Origin: an uncultured Caulobacter sp.
GTDB taxonomy: Bacteria; Pseudomonadota; Alphaproteobacteria; Caulobacterales; Caulobacteraceae
Length of the DNA: 22,732 nucleotides
Direction of reading: 5' to 3'
NCBI RefSeq assembly: GCF_937900395.1
Contig: NZ_CALCDX010000201.1
Location: 1-22,732, forward strand
Of this stretch, positions 15,305-21,683 are shown in pieces. Within the stretch, counting starts at the first letter, position 1; each line of letters opens with the position of its first letter. Below the pieces are notes generated by a model, which was given only the letters and a program-made list of their open reading frames with translations, was not told the origin of the DNA and did no database searches. The translations under genes and the position numbers were made by a program.

Positions 15305-16285
15305 CTACCGGCAGAAGTTCGTCAGCGCCTCGACGTCCACCGGCTTGGGCGGCGCGGGCAAGCCGATGGCCTTCAGCGCGTCGTCCAGCGTGGTGGGCTG
15401 GGGCGGCAGGCTGGGATCGACGTCGGTCTTGTAGAACGGATGCTTCTGCGCCTTCTTCAGCGTCGTGAAGCCAAAGCCCTTGTCTCGATAAAGCTGGAAC
15501 AGGCGCGGCGCCATGCGCGCGTCGAACGCCCCGGCGTGCATCAGCAGGACGTAGGGAATGTCCTTGCCGTAGAGCGTCTTGGCCATGGCGCGCGAGCGGT
15601 CGGCCACGGTGGCCGCGCCGTCTAGATAGCGCTTCTCCAGCTCGGCGATGGCGGCCTGGTCGCCCTTGGCCGCGCAGCGGGCGTAGGGCTCGTTGAAGGC
15701 CCAGTCGTCGAAGCTCATCGTCACGCTGGCGATCTTGTAGCGGTGGGCGGCGAGCCACTGGCGGACGGCCAAGCGCTTCTCGGGCGTGTCGCCTTCCGAC
15801 AGGAACGGGTAGCGCAGCCAGCGCCAGTCCTGGCCCCCCATCAGGTCCTTCAGCATCGGCTCGTTCTGGGCGATCTCGGCCGTGAACTGCTCGGGCGTCA
15901 GGGCGGCGAGGTTCGGGTGCGACCAGGTGTGGTTGCCCAGCGGCTGGCCCGCGTCGCGCCACATCTTCAGCACCGGCGTCGAGGCGGGTTCGCGCTCGGT
16001 CTGCACGCCGTTGATGAAGCCGAAGGCGGGGGCCTTGGCGTCGGCGGAGGCCTTCAGCAGGTCGGCTGCGATCTGGACCCGGGTGATTCCGGGCGGCAGG
16101 GCGCTGTGGGCCGGCAGGTCGTCCCAGGTGACGGCGATCACCGGCTTGGGCGCGGCGTGGGCGGCGGTGGTGCTCAGGACAAGTCCAGCTACGCTCAACC
16201 ACTTTCCGACCTCCCCGGCGAATGCCGGGGACCAGATCGAACGCGGAGCGCCAACGGCCTTAGCTTTGATTTTGGGCGCAAGCAC
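15305..16285 (-). CDS. Exported NodB-like polysaccharide deacetylase
   Basis: Metal-dependent hydrolase expected to remove N- or O-acetyl groups from a polysaccharide. Family motifs: VTWDDLP (D55, D56; a variant of the usual TFDDGP), NHTWSHP (metal ligands H119 and H123) and RYPF (158-161). The product has 326 residues. The start is a GTG at 16285 with GGAGAG six bases upstream. The N-terminus is odd: a basic segment, then IWSPAFAGE (residues 17-25) encoded by a REP-like element, then the hydrophobic core WLSVAGLVLSTTAAHA with cleavage after about residue 44. A later TTG (residue 30) would remove most of this but leaves a poor signal peptide and no ribosome binding site. It lies 63 bases after the SGNH esterase gene, probably in the same transcript. 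Confidence 0.85.
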   Translation of the reverse strand: MLAPKIKAKAVGAPRSIWSPAFAGEVGKWLSVAGLVLSTTAAHAAPKPVIAVTWDDLPAHSALPPGITRVQIAADLLKASADAKAPAFGFINGVQTEREPASTPVLKMWRDAGQPLGNHTWSHPNLAALTPEQFTAEIAQNEPMLKDLMGGQDWRWLRYPFLSEGDTPEKRLAVRQWLAAHRYKIASVTMSFDDWAFNEPYARCAAKGDQAAIAELEKRYLDGAATVADRSRAMAKTLYGKDIPYVLLMHAGAFDARMAPRLFQLYRDKGFGFTTLKKAQKHPFYKTDVDPSLPPQPTTLDDALKAIGLPAPPKPVDVEALTNFCR

Positions 16286-16330
16286 GTCTGACTCTCCGGA
16301 TGGATCTGGGCCCCGGCATTCGCCGGGGAG
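16211..16330. repeat. REP-like inverted doublet around the deacetylase start
   Basis: Two 28-base copies, 16211-16238 and 16303-16330, are inverted to each other and match at 27 of 28 positions. Each copy has its own hairpin (CCCCGGC, 4 bases, GCCGGGG). The 64-base spacer contains the ribosome binding site and GTG start of the deacetylase gene, and the left copy is translated. The layout is that of a REPIN, two REP sequences head to head. No RAYT transposase is encoded in the window. Confidence 0.75.
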
Positions 16331-16348
16331 ATCGGATTTATTCGGATA

Positions 16349-17590
16349 TTATTTCGCGTTGAACAGGCTGAGCGAAATGGCTTCGGCCATCGCCTTGTAG
16401 CCCGCCAGGTTGGGATGCAGGCCGTCGTTGTCGTAGGCCGCCAGCAGGTGGGTCGGCCTGGCCGGGTCGCGGAGGGCCTTGTCCCAATCGATGACGCCGT
16501 CGAAGTTTCCGGGCGCGCGGATGAAGGCGTTGATGGCCTGGCGGTCCGCCTCGCTCTCGGGGCCGGGGTGATAGTAGGCCGAGCCGCCGTAAGGCAGGAT
16601 CGTCGCGCCGATCACCTTGATCCCTCGCGCGCGGGCGCGGTCGATCATCTGGCGGTAGGCGGCGATCACCTGCTCGACCACGGCCTTGCGGGCCTCGGGC
16701 GTCGCGGGAGCCTCGCGAGTCAGCGTGCCGAGGTCGTTGACGCCCTCCAGCAGGACGAGATGGGTGACGCCCGGCTGGCTCAGCACGTCACGCTCGAAGC
16801 GCGCCAGGGCGTTGGGGCCCAGGCCGTCGAGCAGGACGCGGTTGCCGCCGATGCCGAGATTCAGGACGGCCAGATCCTTGCCCTTCAGCCGCTCGATCAG
16901 GGCGTCGGTCCAGCGCAGGTTGGTGTTGGGCTGGACGCCGTAGCCGTCGGTGATGCTGTCGCCGAAGGCGACGATGGCGCGAGCCGTCTTCGCCGTCGGG
17001 ACCACCTCGACGCCCGCGATCTGGAACCAACGGTCGGCGGTCTTGGCGCCGGGCAGATCCGCGTCCGCCACGTGGTCGCCGGCCAGGACGTAGGACGTCG
17101 CGCGCGAGCCGGGGTGGCCGGTCTGCACGTCGGGCGCCTCGACATAGCGCAGGCTGATCGCCAGGCTGGTCAGGGGCGCGACCTTCAGGGTGACGGGGTC
17201 GGACCAGTATTCGGCGCCGGCTGGAATGGTGACCTCCGTCCGTCCCGAGAAGGTGAGGGCGCGGTCGGTCTCGGGCTTGATCTTGGCGCTGTCGAGCGCG
17301 GCGGAGACCGCGACGTGCGCCGCCTGGATGGTCAGCGGGCGCGTACCGAAGGTGTTGGACAGGCGGATCCGCAGCTTCTCGCCGCCCAGGCTCAGTCGCA
17401 CGACCTGTCGCAGGGTGGCGTCGCGATAATCTTCGGGAGCGAGGCTATTCTTGGCGTCCGGCGCCAGTTGGGCGCTGGCCCAGGCGCCGACCCAGCGGTC
17501 TCGCGCCTCCGCGGCGTGAGCGCCCAGCGGCAAGGCCATGGCGAAGGATAGGGCCAGGGCGGCCAGCGATCGACGCGTACGCAACATCAT
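16349..17590 (-). CDS. Exported SGNH/GDSL-family hydrolase (esterase)
   Basis: Predicted secreted esterase of 413 residues. After a signal peptide (cleavage near AHA, about residue 26) comes a beta-rich domain of about 170 residues, then the SGNH fold: block I GDSITDG with nucleophile Ser212, block II GIGGN (Gly/Asn 247-250), block III GVND (Asn285), and block V NDGLHPN with Asp389 and His392. All catalytic and oxyanion residues are present. This two-domain arrangement is typical of carbohydrate-active deacetylases and related esterases. Two ATGs occur in tandem at 17590 and 17587, with GGAGAG upstream. It leads a minus-strand run with the deacetylase gene. Possible operators lie 29-42 and 138-151 bases before the start. 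Confidence 0.9.
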   Translation of the reverse strand: MMLRTRRSLAALALSFAMALPLGAHAAEARDRWVGAWASAQLAPDAKNSLAPEDYRDATLRQVVRLSLGGEKLRIRLSNTFGTRPLTIQAAHVAVSAALDSAKIKPETDRALTFSGRTEVTIPAGAEYWSDPVTLKVAPLTSLAISLRYVEAPDVQTGHPGSRATSYVLAGDHVADADLPGAKTADRWFQIAGVEVVPTAKTARAIVAFGDSITDGYGVQPNTNLRWTDALIERLKGKDLAVLNLGIGGNRVLLDGLGPNALARFERDVLSQPGVTHLVLLEGVNDLGTLTREAPATPEARKAVVEQVIAAYRQMIDRARARGIKVIGATILPYGGSAYYHPGPESEADRQAINAFIRAPGNFDGVIDWDKALRDPARPTHLLAAYDNDGLHPNLAGYKAMAEAISLSLFNAK

Positions 17591-17618
17591 CAGCGTTTCT
17601 CTCCCACTCCGCCTGAGG

Positions 17619-17632
17619 CGGTAGCGGTAACA
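17619..17632. promoter_or_regulatory. Weak LacI-type half-palindrome
   Basis: CGGTAGCGGTAACA resembles the perfect palindrome 109 bases away but is not itself symmetric at the centre. It sits between that site and the SGNH gene. It could be a secondary operator for repression by looping; as a lone site I would not call it. Confidence 0.2.
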
Positions 17633-17727
17633 CTGGTATGACCTCTTCGCTGAGCCGTAAAGCGGTGGGAAAATTTTCTGCGCTCTGTGGCGCCTCGCCG
17701 CACAGGAATCGCTTGCAATCGCACCCG

Positions 17728-17741
17728 TGTTAGCGCTAACA
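17728..17741. promoter_or_regulatory. LacI/GalR-type operator
   Basis: TGTTAGCGCTAACA is a perfect 14-base palindrome with the CG centre that LacI/GalR-family proteins require. It lies in the divergent region between the SGNH esterase gene and the structured RNA. On the plus strand it overlaps a possible -10 (GCTAACAA, partial match to Caulobacter GCTANAWC) with TTGCAA at 17713-17718 as the -35. It could control transcription in both directions. Confidence 0.55.
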
Positions 17742-17832
17742 ACAACCCGTGAGGTGCCGAGCGCCTCTGCCCTTCCTGGGCGTTTCCTCCCTATGAACTT
17801 TTAGCCCGGTCGTTTGGCCGGGCTTTTCTTTT
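17742..17832 (+). ncRNA. Candidate small RNA or attenuating leader with anti-Shine-Dalgarno motif
   Basis: Not a known family that I can name. The plus strand would fold into hairpin 1 GAGGUGC-CGA-GCGCCUC (17751-17767, one G-U pair), hairpin 2 GCCC-UUCCU-GGGC (17769-17781), an unpaired stretch with UUUCCUCCC (17783-17791), then the terminator (17803-17832). No plus-strand gene precedes it, so the terminator needs an RNA of its own or a leader. The C-rich unpaired motif could pair with GGGAGG ribosome binding sites, as many alphaproteobacterial sRNAs do. The 5' end near 17742-17750 is inferred from weak promoter elements under a LacI-type operator. Alternatively this is the 5' leader of the EF-hand gene at 17879, ended early by the terminator. 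Confidence 0.5.
17803..17832 (+). terminator. Intrinsic terminator
   Basis: AGCCCGGTC-GTTT-GGCCGGGCT (9 pairs including one G-U, 4-base loop) followed by a run read as TTTTCTTTT. Only the plus strand has the T-run, so it terminates rightward transcription. The next gene starts 47 bases later. Confidence 0.85.
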
Positions 17833-17878
17833 GCGCCGAGCGGCTCGAAGATGGCGGTCCGAATATCGGAGACGCCCC

Positions 17879-18211
17879 ATGCCCGTCGGCAGGCCGCCCA
17901 AGAAGACCGAGACCCTCGAGATCCGCCTGCCGCCGCAGACCAAGGCGGCGTTCATGGCGCGCTGCCAGGAGACGCGGCGCACGGCCAGCGAGGCGTTGCG
18001 CGACTTCATCGAGCAGGACCTTCGCGCTCCGACGACGACCCGCCGCCGCAGCTTGGCTTGGCGTATCGCGGCGGCGGCTCTGGCGGGCCTGGCCGTGGGC
18101 GCCGTCGCCGCCCCGTCGCTCGCGCGGCCGTCCGGCTCGGACGCGGCCTTCCAGCGTCTGGACGCCAATCATGACGGCGTCCTCAACCTGGACGAGTTCA
18201 AGGCGCGCTGA
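17879..18211 (+). CDS. RHH-like/hydrophobic helix/EF-hand small protein
   Basis: 110 residues. Residues 10-47 (ETLEIRLPPQTKAAFMARCQ then TRRTASEALRDFIEQDL) look like a CopG/ParD ribbon-helix-helix: a short strand, then two helices. Residues 55-58 are basic (RRRS), and 59-80 are a hydrophobic Ala-rich helix ending in SLA. The C-terminus has one complete EF-hand loop, DANHDGVLNLDE (95-106), with all calcium ligand positions filled. The start at 17879 has GGAG seven bases upstream; an earlier in-frame ATG at 17831 lacks one and would begin inside the terminator region. If the helix spans the membrane with the N-terminus inside, the EF-hand would be periplasmic. I do not recognise this architecture as a named family. 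It converges on lepB, 5 bases away. Confidence 0.8.
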   Translation: MPVGRPPKKTETLEIRLPPQTKAAFMARCQETRRTASEALRDFIEQDLRAPTTTRRRSLAWRIAAAALAGLAVGAVAAPSLARPSGSDAAFQRLDANHDGVLNLDEFKAR

Positions 18212-18216
18212 CGCGA

Positions 18217-18990
18217 CTAACGAATCGGCCGAACGAAGCGATCCCACTGCAGGTTCAGCCAGGTCCACGGCTTATAGATCGCCGCGCCGGGTTTCCACGA
18301 CGCCAGCACCCATTCGGCCTTGCCCACGATATTGTCGGCCGGCAGCAGGCCGACGCCAAGCTCGCGGGGCCAGCGGCTGTCCAGCGAGTTGTCGCGGTTG
18401 TCGCCCATCATGAAGTAGCGACCTTCGGGTACGACATAGACGTCGGTGTCGTCCCCGGGCTGTCCGGCGCCGCCATCATAGGTGACGTACGAGCGGCCGT
18501 CAGGCTGACGCTCGCCAACCTCGAGCACCGGGCGATACGGATCGTCATGGTCCTGGACAACGGTCATCGGCGTCTGGGGCAGAGGCTGGTCATTGACGAA
18601 CACCTGGCCGCCACGGACCTGGATGCGGTCGCCGGGCAGGCCGATCACGCGCTTGATCCAGGTCTGGCTCGGATCGCGCGGCAGGCGGAAGACCACGACG
18701 TCGCCGCGCTTGGGCGCGCCGCCCAGCAGTCGGCCAGCGGGCAGGGGCGGGTTGAAGGGCAAGGAGGCGCGGCTCCAGCCATAGGCGAACTTCGAGACGA
18801 TGATGTAGTCGCCGACGACCAAGCCCGGCTCCATCGAGGAGGAAGGGATCGTGAAAGGCTGGAACAGCACGATCCTGAACAGCAGGGCGATCGCAAGGCC
18901 GGCCAGTGTGGTGCGGACGATCTCCAGGATCTCGGACTTGGCGGTCGGCGCGGTCTGGGCGGAGGCAGGGGATGTAAGCGTGTCGGTCAT
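18217..18990 (-). CDS. lepB: Signal peptidase I
   Basis: Cleaves signal peptides from exported proteins at the periplasmic face of the inner membrane. The 257-residue protein has one N-terminal membrane helix (about 23-43), then the catalytic region: Ser52 in PSSSMEP, the general base Lys113 in WIKRVIGLPGD, and the conserved MGDNRDNSLDSR box. The chosen ATG at 18990 is preceded by a short GGCGGT; the frame is open to 19101 but that extension is Arg-rich and unlike the family. Many alphaproteobacterial lepB genes sit beside rnc and era; this one does not, so it may be a second copy. A tandem palindromic repeat lies 45-76 bases upstream. Confidence 0.92.
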   Translation of the reverse strand: MTDTLTSPASAQTAPTAKSEILEIVRTTLAGLAIALLFRIVLFQPFTIPSSSMEPGLVVGDYIIVSKFAYGWSRASLPFNPPLPAGRLLGGAPKRGDVVVFRLPRDPSQTWIKRVIGLPGDRIQVRGGQVFVNDQPLPQTPMTVVQDHDDPYRPVLEVGERQPDGRSYVTYDGGAGQPGDDTDVYVVPEGRYFMMGDNRDNSLDSRWPRELGVGLLPADNIVGKAEWVLASWKPGAAIYKPWTWLNLQWDRFVRPIR

Positions 18991-19032
18991 ACCGCCAGTT
19001 GGAGCGAGCGGCGTCCTTACCGCCAGCGCGAC

Positions 19033-19066
19033 CGTGTCCGGACGGGCCGAAAATCGTGTCCGGACA
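19033..19066. promoter_or_regulatory. Tandem TGTCCGGAC palindromes before lepB
   Basis: CGTGTCCGGAC occurs at 19033-19043 and again at 19055-19065, exactly 22 bases apart (two helical turns), so proteins bound to both would be on one face. The second is part of the perfect palindrome TGTCCGGACA (19057-19066). It lies between the upstream receptor gene's terminator and the lepB start. Regulator unknown. Confidence 0.4.
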
Positions 19067-19099
19067 AAAAGAAAGGGCCGGACGACGCGCGCCCGGCCC
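19066..19099 (-). terminator. Intrinsic terminator of the TonB-dependent receptor gene
   Basis: On the minus strand GGGCCGG, an 11-base loop, CCGGCCC and then TTTCTTTTT. It has a 7-base-pair stem with a clear T-run, 50-83 bases past the receptor stop codon. It isolates lepB from receptor transcription. Confidence 0.8.
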
Positions 19100-19120
19100 A
19101 AGTCATAGAGGGAAGAAGGA

Positions 19121-19143
19121 TCGGGGGCTTAAGAGGCCCCCGA
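19121..19143 (-). terminator. Second hairpin just after the receptor stop codon
   Basis: TCGGGGGC and GCCCCCGA, 8 perfect pairs with a 7-base loop, starting 6 bases after the receptor's stop. The minus strand continues with a pyrimidine-rich TCCTTCTTCCC rather than a true T-run. It may protect the 3' end or act together with the terminator at 19066-19099. Confidence 0.55.
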
Positions 19144-19148
19144 ATGGA

Positions 19149-21458
19149 TCAGAAGCGCTTCTTGATCGACAGGTAGGCCTGGCGCGGCGGAGCCGGCAGG
19201 ACGGTCATCGCCTCGCCGTTCGGATCGCTGTTGACGAAGCCGCCCGAGCCGATGGTCGAGATGTAGTCCTTGTCGGTCAGGTTGGTGACGTTGACCTGGA
19301 CTTCCAGGCCCTTGCCCCAGCCTTCCTCGGGGAAGCGATAGCCGAGGGTCAGGTCGGCCACGGTCGTGGACGGAGCCTGACCGCCGATGTTCTCGTAGGT
19401 GTAGTAGCGCTTATCGGTATAGGCGACGCCCAGCTTGGCGAAGAAGCCGGCCTGGTCGAACGCGATCTCGCCCTTGAAGATGTTCTTGGGCGTGTTGACG
19501 ACGGTCTTACCCTTGGTGCGGACCGTAACCTTGCCGGTCCCGTCGACGACGTCGTCCTCGTACTTGGAGTCGTTGTAGGTATAGGCGCCGTACAGGCTCC
19601 AAGCATCGGTCAGGCGATAGGTGCCGGCCAGCTCGACGCCCTTGGTCTCGACCGAGCCCACGTTCGACAGCAGGGCCGGCAGGCCCAGGATCGGCGAGGC
19701 CGTGTTGGCCGCCAGCAGGCGGTTGTCGAAGGCCACGTGATAGACCGCCGCCACGCCCTGGAAGCGCTCGGTGCGATAGCGCCCGCCCAGCTCGAAGGTC
19801 TTGGAGCTTTCCGGCTTCAGGGTCTTGGCGACGTAGTTGACCACGGTCTGGCTCTGCGAACCAAACGGACCGGAGGTGGCGGCCGAAACGAACGCGCCCA
19901 TGTTCTCGGTGTAGCCGCCGAACACTTCGAAGTCAGGCGTGGCTTTGTAGACGAAGCCGACCTGAGGCAGGAAGTTGTCCTTGCTCTCGATCTCGCCGGC
20001 CAGCGGGTTGCCCACCACCGTCTTGACGTTGTTGGTGACCTTGATCGCCTTGAAGCCGAAATTGACCTTGAAGGCGTCGGTGACCGTCCATTCGTCCTCG
20101 AGGTGACCGGTCGTGGTCTTGGTCTCGAACGCGTACTGCCACTGGGTGAAGAACGGGTTCGACTGGAAGTTCAGCGGATCGCGCGACGGAGCCGCGGCGG
20201 TCTCGGCGTAGAAGCGGCGCGCCTGGTTGAAGTGGTTCACCTCGTGCCAGAAGCCGCCGCTGACGCGGTGAGCGCCCAGATCGACCGTCAGGCCGGCGGT
20301 CAGGCCGCCGCGGTCGATGTCGTACTCGGTGGTGCGGATCGACAGCGGCGCCGCGGTCGAGCCGGCGGTCCCGAAGCCGGGGCTGGCCAGGTAGGGCGTG
20401 TACCACAGACCCTGACCCTTGTTCTTGTGCTGGTAGGCGGTGGCGTCCAGCGTCACGCGCTCGGTGATGTCGAGGTTCAGCTTGGCGCCGTAGAGGTCGT
20501 CGTCCCGCACGCCGGCGCCGGCGTAATAGGCGTCGTCCACCGTCGCGAACGGCGCGGGCAGGGCGGTCCCGGTCTGGTAGGCGCGCGCCGCGGCGACGGC
20601 CAGAGCCCAGTTCGGCTGGGTGTTATCCCAGTCGCGACCCAGGCGCTTGATCATCGCGAAGGACATGTCCTGGTAGTCCTGCTCGCGACGTTCCGAGCGG
20701 TGGTAGAAGCCGGTCAGGTCGCCGCGCTGGCCTAGCGGCATCACCAGCTTGGCGTCGTACTGGCGCTGCTTCTGTTCGCCGCCGCCCTTCCACTTGTCGG
20801 CCTTCTGGTCGGCGACCGAGATATAGCCGCGCAGGCCGCCCAGCTGCTCGATGGCGCCCGTCTCGAAGCGGCCGAACACGCGGCGCATGTTGTCCGAGCC
20901 GCCGGTCAGGTCGAGCTCGCCGCCCAGCGTCTCCTGGGGATCGCGCGAGAAGAACTGCAGCGTGCCGCCCAGGTTCGAGGTCGAGGCGGTGCCCAGCGCG
21001 CCGGCGCCTTGGGCCAGCTCGACGCGGCCGATGTTTTCCGAGGCGATGGCGCGGCTGATGTGCAGGCCGTTGTGGTTGCCATAGCTCATGTCACCCAGCG
21101 GCACGCCGTCCAGGGTGAAGCCCAGCTGGTTCTGGTTGAAGCCGCGGATCGAGATGCGGGTCGACCACTCGTAAGCCCCGAACGCATCAGCCGATTGGAA
21201 GGTGACGCCGGGCAGCTTGTCGATCGCCTTCAGGGCGCTCGTGCCGGCCGCCTGCAGGCCGATCGCGTCGCTGTTCAGCGTCTGGATCTGGCGGCTCTGG
21301 CCTTGGCCGATGATGATCAGGGCGTCGACTTCGGAACTGTCGGCGGGCGCGGCGGCGGGCGTCGCGGCGGCGTCGACCTTGTCGTCGGCGAAGGCCGGCG
21401 CGGCGGCCGTGAGAAGGACGAGCGCGGCGGCGCCCAGAAGCATCTGGTTCTTTTTCAT
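19149..21458 (-). CDS. TonB-dependent outer membrane receptor
   Basis: Outer membrane beta-barrel importer energised by TonB. The 769-residue protein has a signal peptide (cleavage at AFA-DD, residue 24), a TonB-box-like VDALIIIG (44-51), a plug domain (about 60-185: LPGVTF, STRISIRGFNQNQLGFTLDGVPLGD, GGTLQFFSRDP) and a barrel ending in the aromatic YLSIKKRF, as insertion by the BAM complex requires. The length is normal for the family. AAGGGG lies about 10 bases before the ATG at 21458. The substrate cannot be read from sequence; there is no Zur or Fur box that I can see upstream. It is followed by two hairpins and is probably monocistronic. Confidence 0.92.
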   Translation of the reverse strand: MKKNQMLLGAAALVLLTAAAPAFADDKVDAAATPAAAPADSSEVDALIIIGQGQSRQIQTLNSDAIGLQAAGTSALKAIDKLPGVTFQSADAFGAYEWSTRISIRGFNQNQLGFTLDGVPLGDMSYGNHNGLHISRAIASENIGRVELAQGAGALGTASTSNLGGTLQFFSRDPQETLGGELDLTGGSDNMRRVFGRFETGAIEQLGGLRGYISVADQKADKWKGGGEQKQRQYDAKLVMPLGQRGDLTGFYHRSERREQDYQDMSFAMIKRLGRDWDNTQPNWALAVAAARAYQTGTALPAPFATVDDAYYAGAGVRDDDLYGAKLNLDITERVTLDATAYQHKNKGQGLWYTPYLASPGFGTAGSTAAPLSIRTTEYDIDRGGLTAGLTVDLGAHRVSGGFWHEVNHFNQARRFYAETAAAPSRDPLNFQSNPFFTQWQYAFETKTTTGHLEDEWTVTDAFKVNFGFKAIKVTNNVKTVVGNPLAGEIESKDNFLPQVGFVYKATPDFEVFGGYTENMGAFVSAATSGPFGSQSQTVVNYVAKTLKPESSKTFELGGRYRTERFQGVAAVYHVAFDNRLLAANTASPILGLPALLSNVGSVETKGVELAGTYRLTDAWSLYGAYTYNDSKYEDDVVDGTGKVTVRTKGKTVVNTPKNIFKGEIAFDQAGFFAKLGVAYTDKRYYTYENIGGQAPSTTVADLTLGYRFPEEGWGKGLEVQVNVTNLTDKDYISTIGSGGFVNSDPNGEAMTVLPAPPRQAYLSIKKRF

Positions 21459-21543
21459 TGTCAGAATCCCCTTGTCCGACGCGGATCAGCTTCGGATCAG
21501 AGCCCGGCTAACAAGGGTCAGCGACGCGCAAGCGACGGTTCCA

Positions 21544-21559
21544 TGTCGGATAGCCGACA
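21544..21559. promoter_or_regulatory. Inverted repeat in the receptor/ettA divergent region
   Basis: TGTCGG-ATAG-CCGACA, perfect 6-base arms with a 4-base spacer, 86 bases before the receptor start and 125 before ettA. It is a candidate operator for the receptor gene. The regulator is not identifiable. Confidence 0.35.
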
Positions 21560-21610
21560 CTCGCGCGACGAAACGGTGAAGGTCGCGAGCGCCGGGATTC
21601 CCGGCCGCGA

Positions 21611-21639
21611 TTGCGCGAAGCGGCCCGGACCGCTATTTC
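21611..21639 (+). promoter_or_regulatory. Probable ettA promoter
   Basis: TTGCGCG, 14 bases, GCTATTTC. The second element matches 7 of 8 positions of the Caulobacter housekeeping -10 (GCTANAWC) and the spacing is within the 10-14 base range; the -35 shares only TTG and the last base. It would start the transcript roughly 35-40 bases before the ettA ATG. Confidence 0.4.
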
Positions 21640-21683
21640 AGCGGCCAATTCCCGAAACCCCGTCCAGCGAGAACGCGAGCCTC

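Noticed and set aside
16285..16348. Inverted repeats around the deacetylase start considered as insertion sequence ends
   Set aside because: The enclosed 64 bases cannot encode a transposase and each arm is itself a hairpin, which fits REP elements rather than an IS.
17639..17733. 31-codon plus-strand open frame (MTSSLSRKAVGKF...) ahead of the structured RNA
   Set aside because: No ribosome binding site, ends inside the LacI-type operator, and unlike a known leader peptide. It could not by itself explain the terminator 70 bases further on, though translation was not excluded.
18999..20735. 578-codon plus-strand open frame
   Set aside because: Antisense to the TonB-dependent receptor and its terminators.
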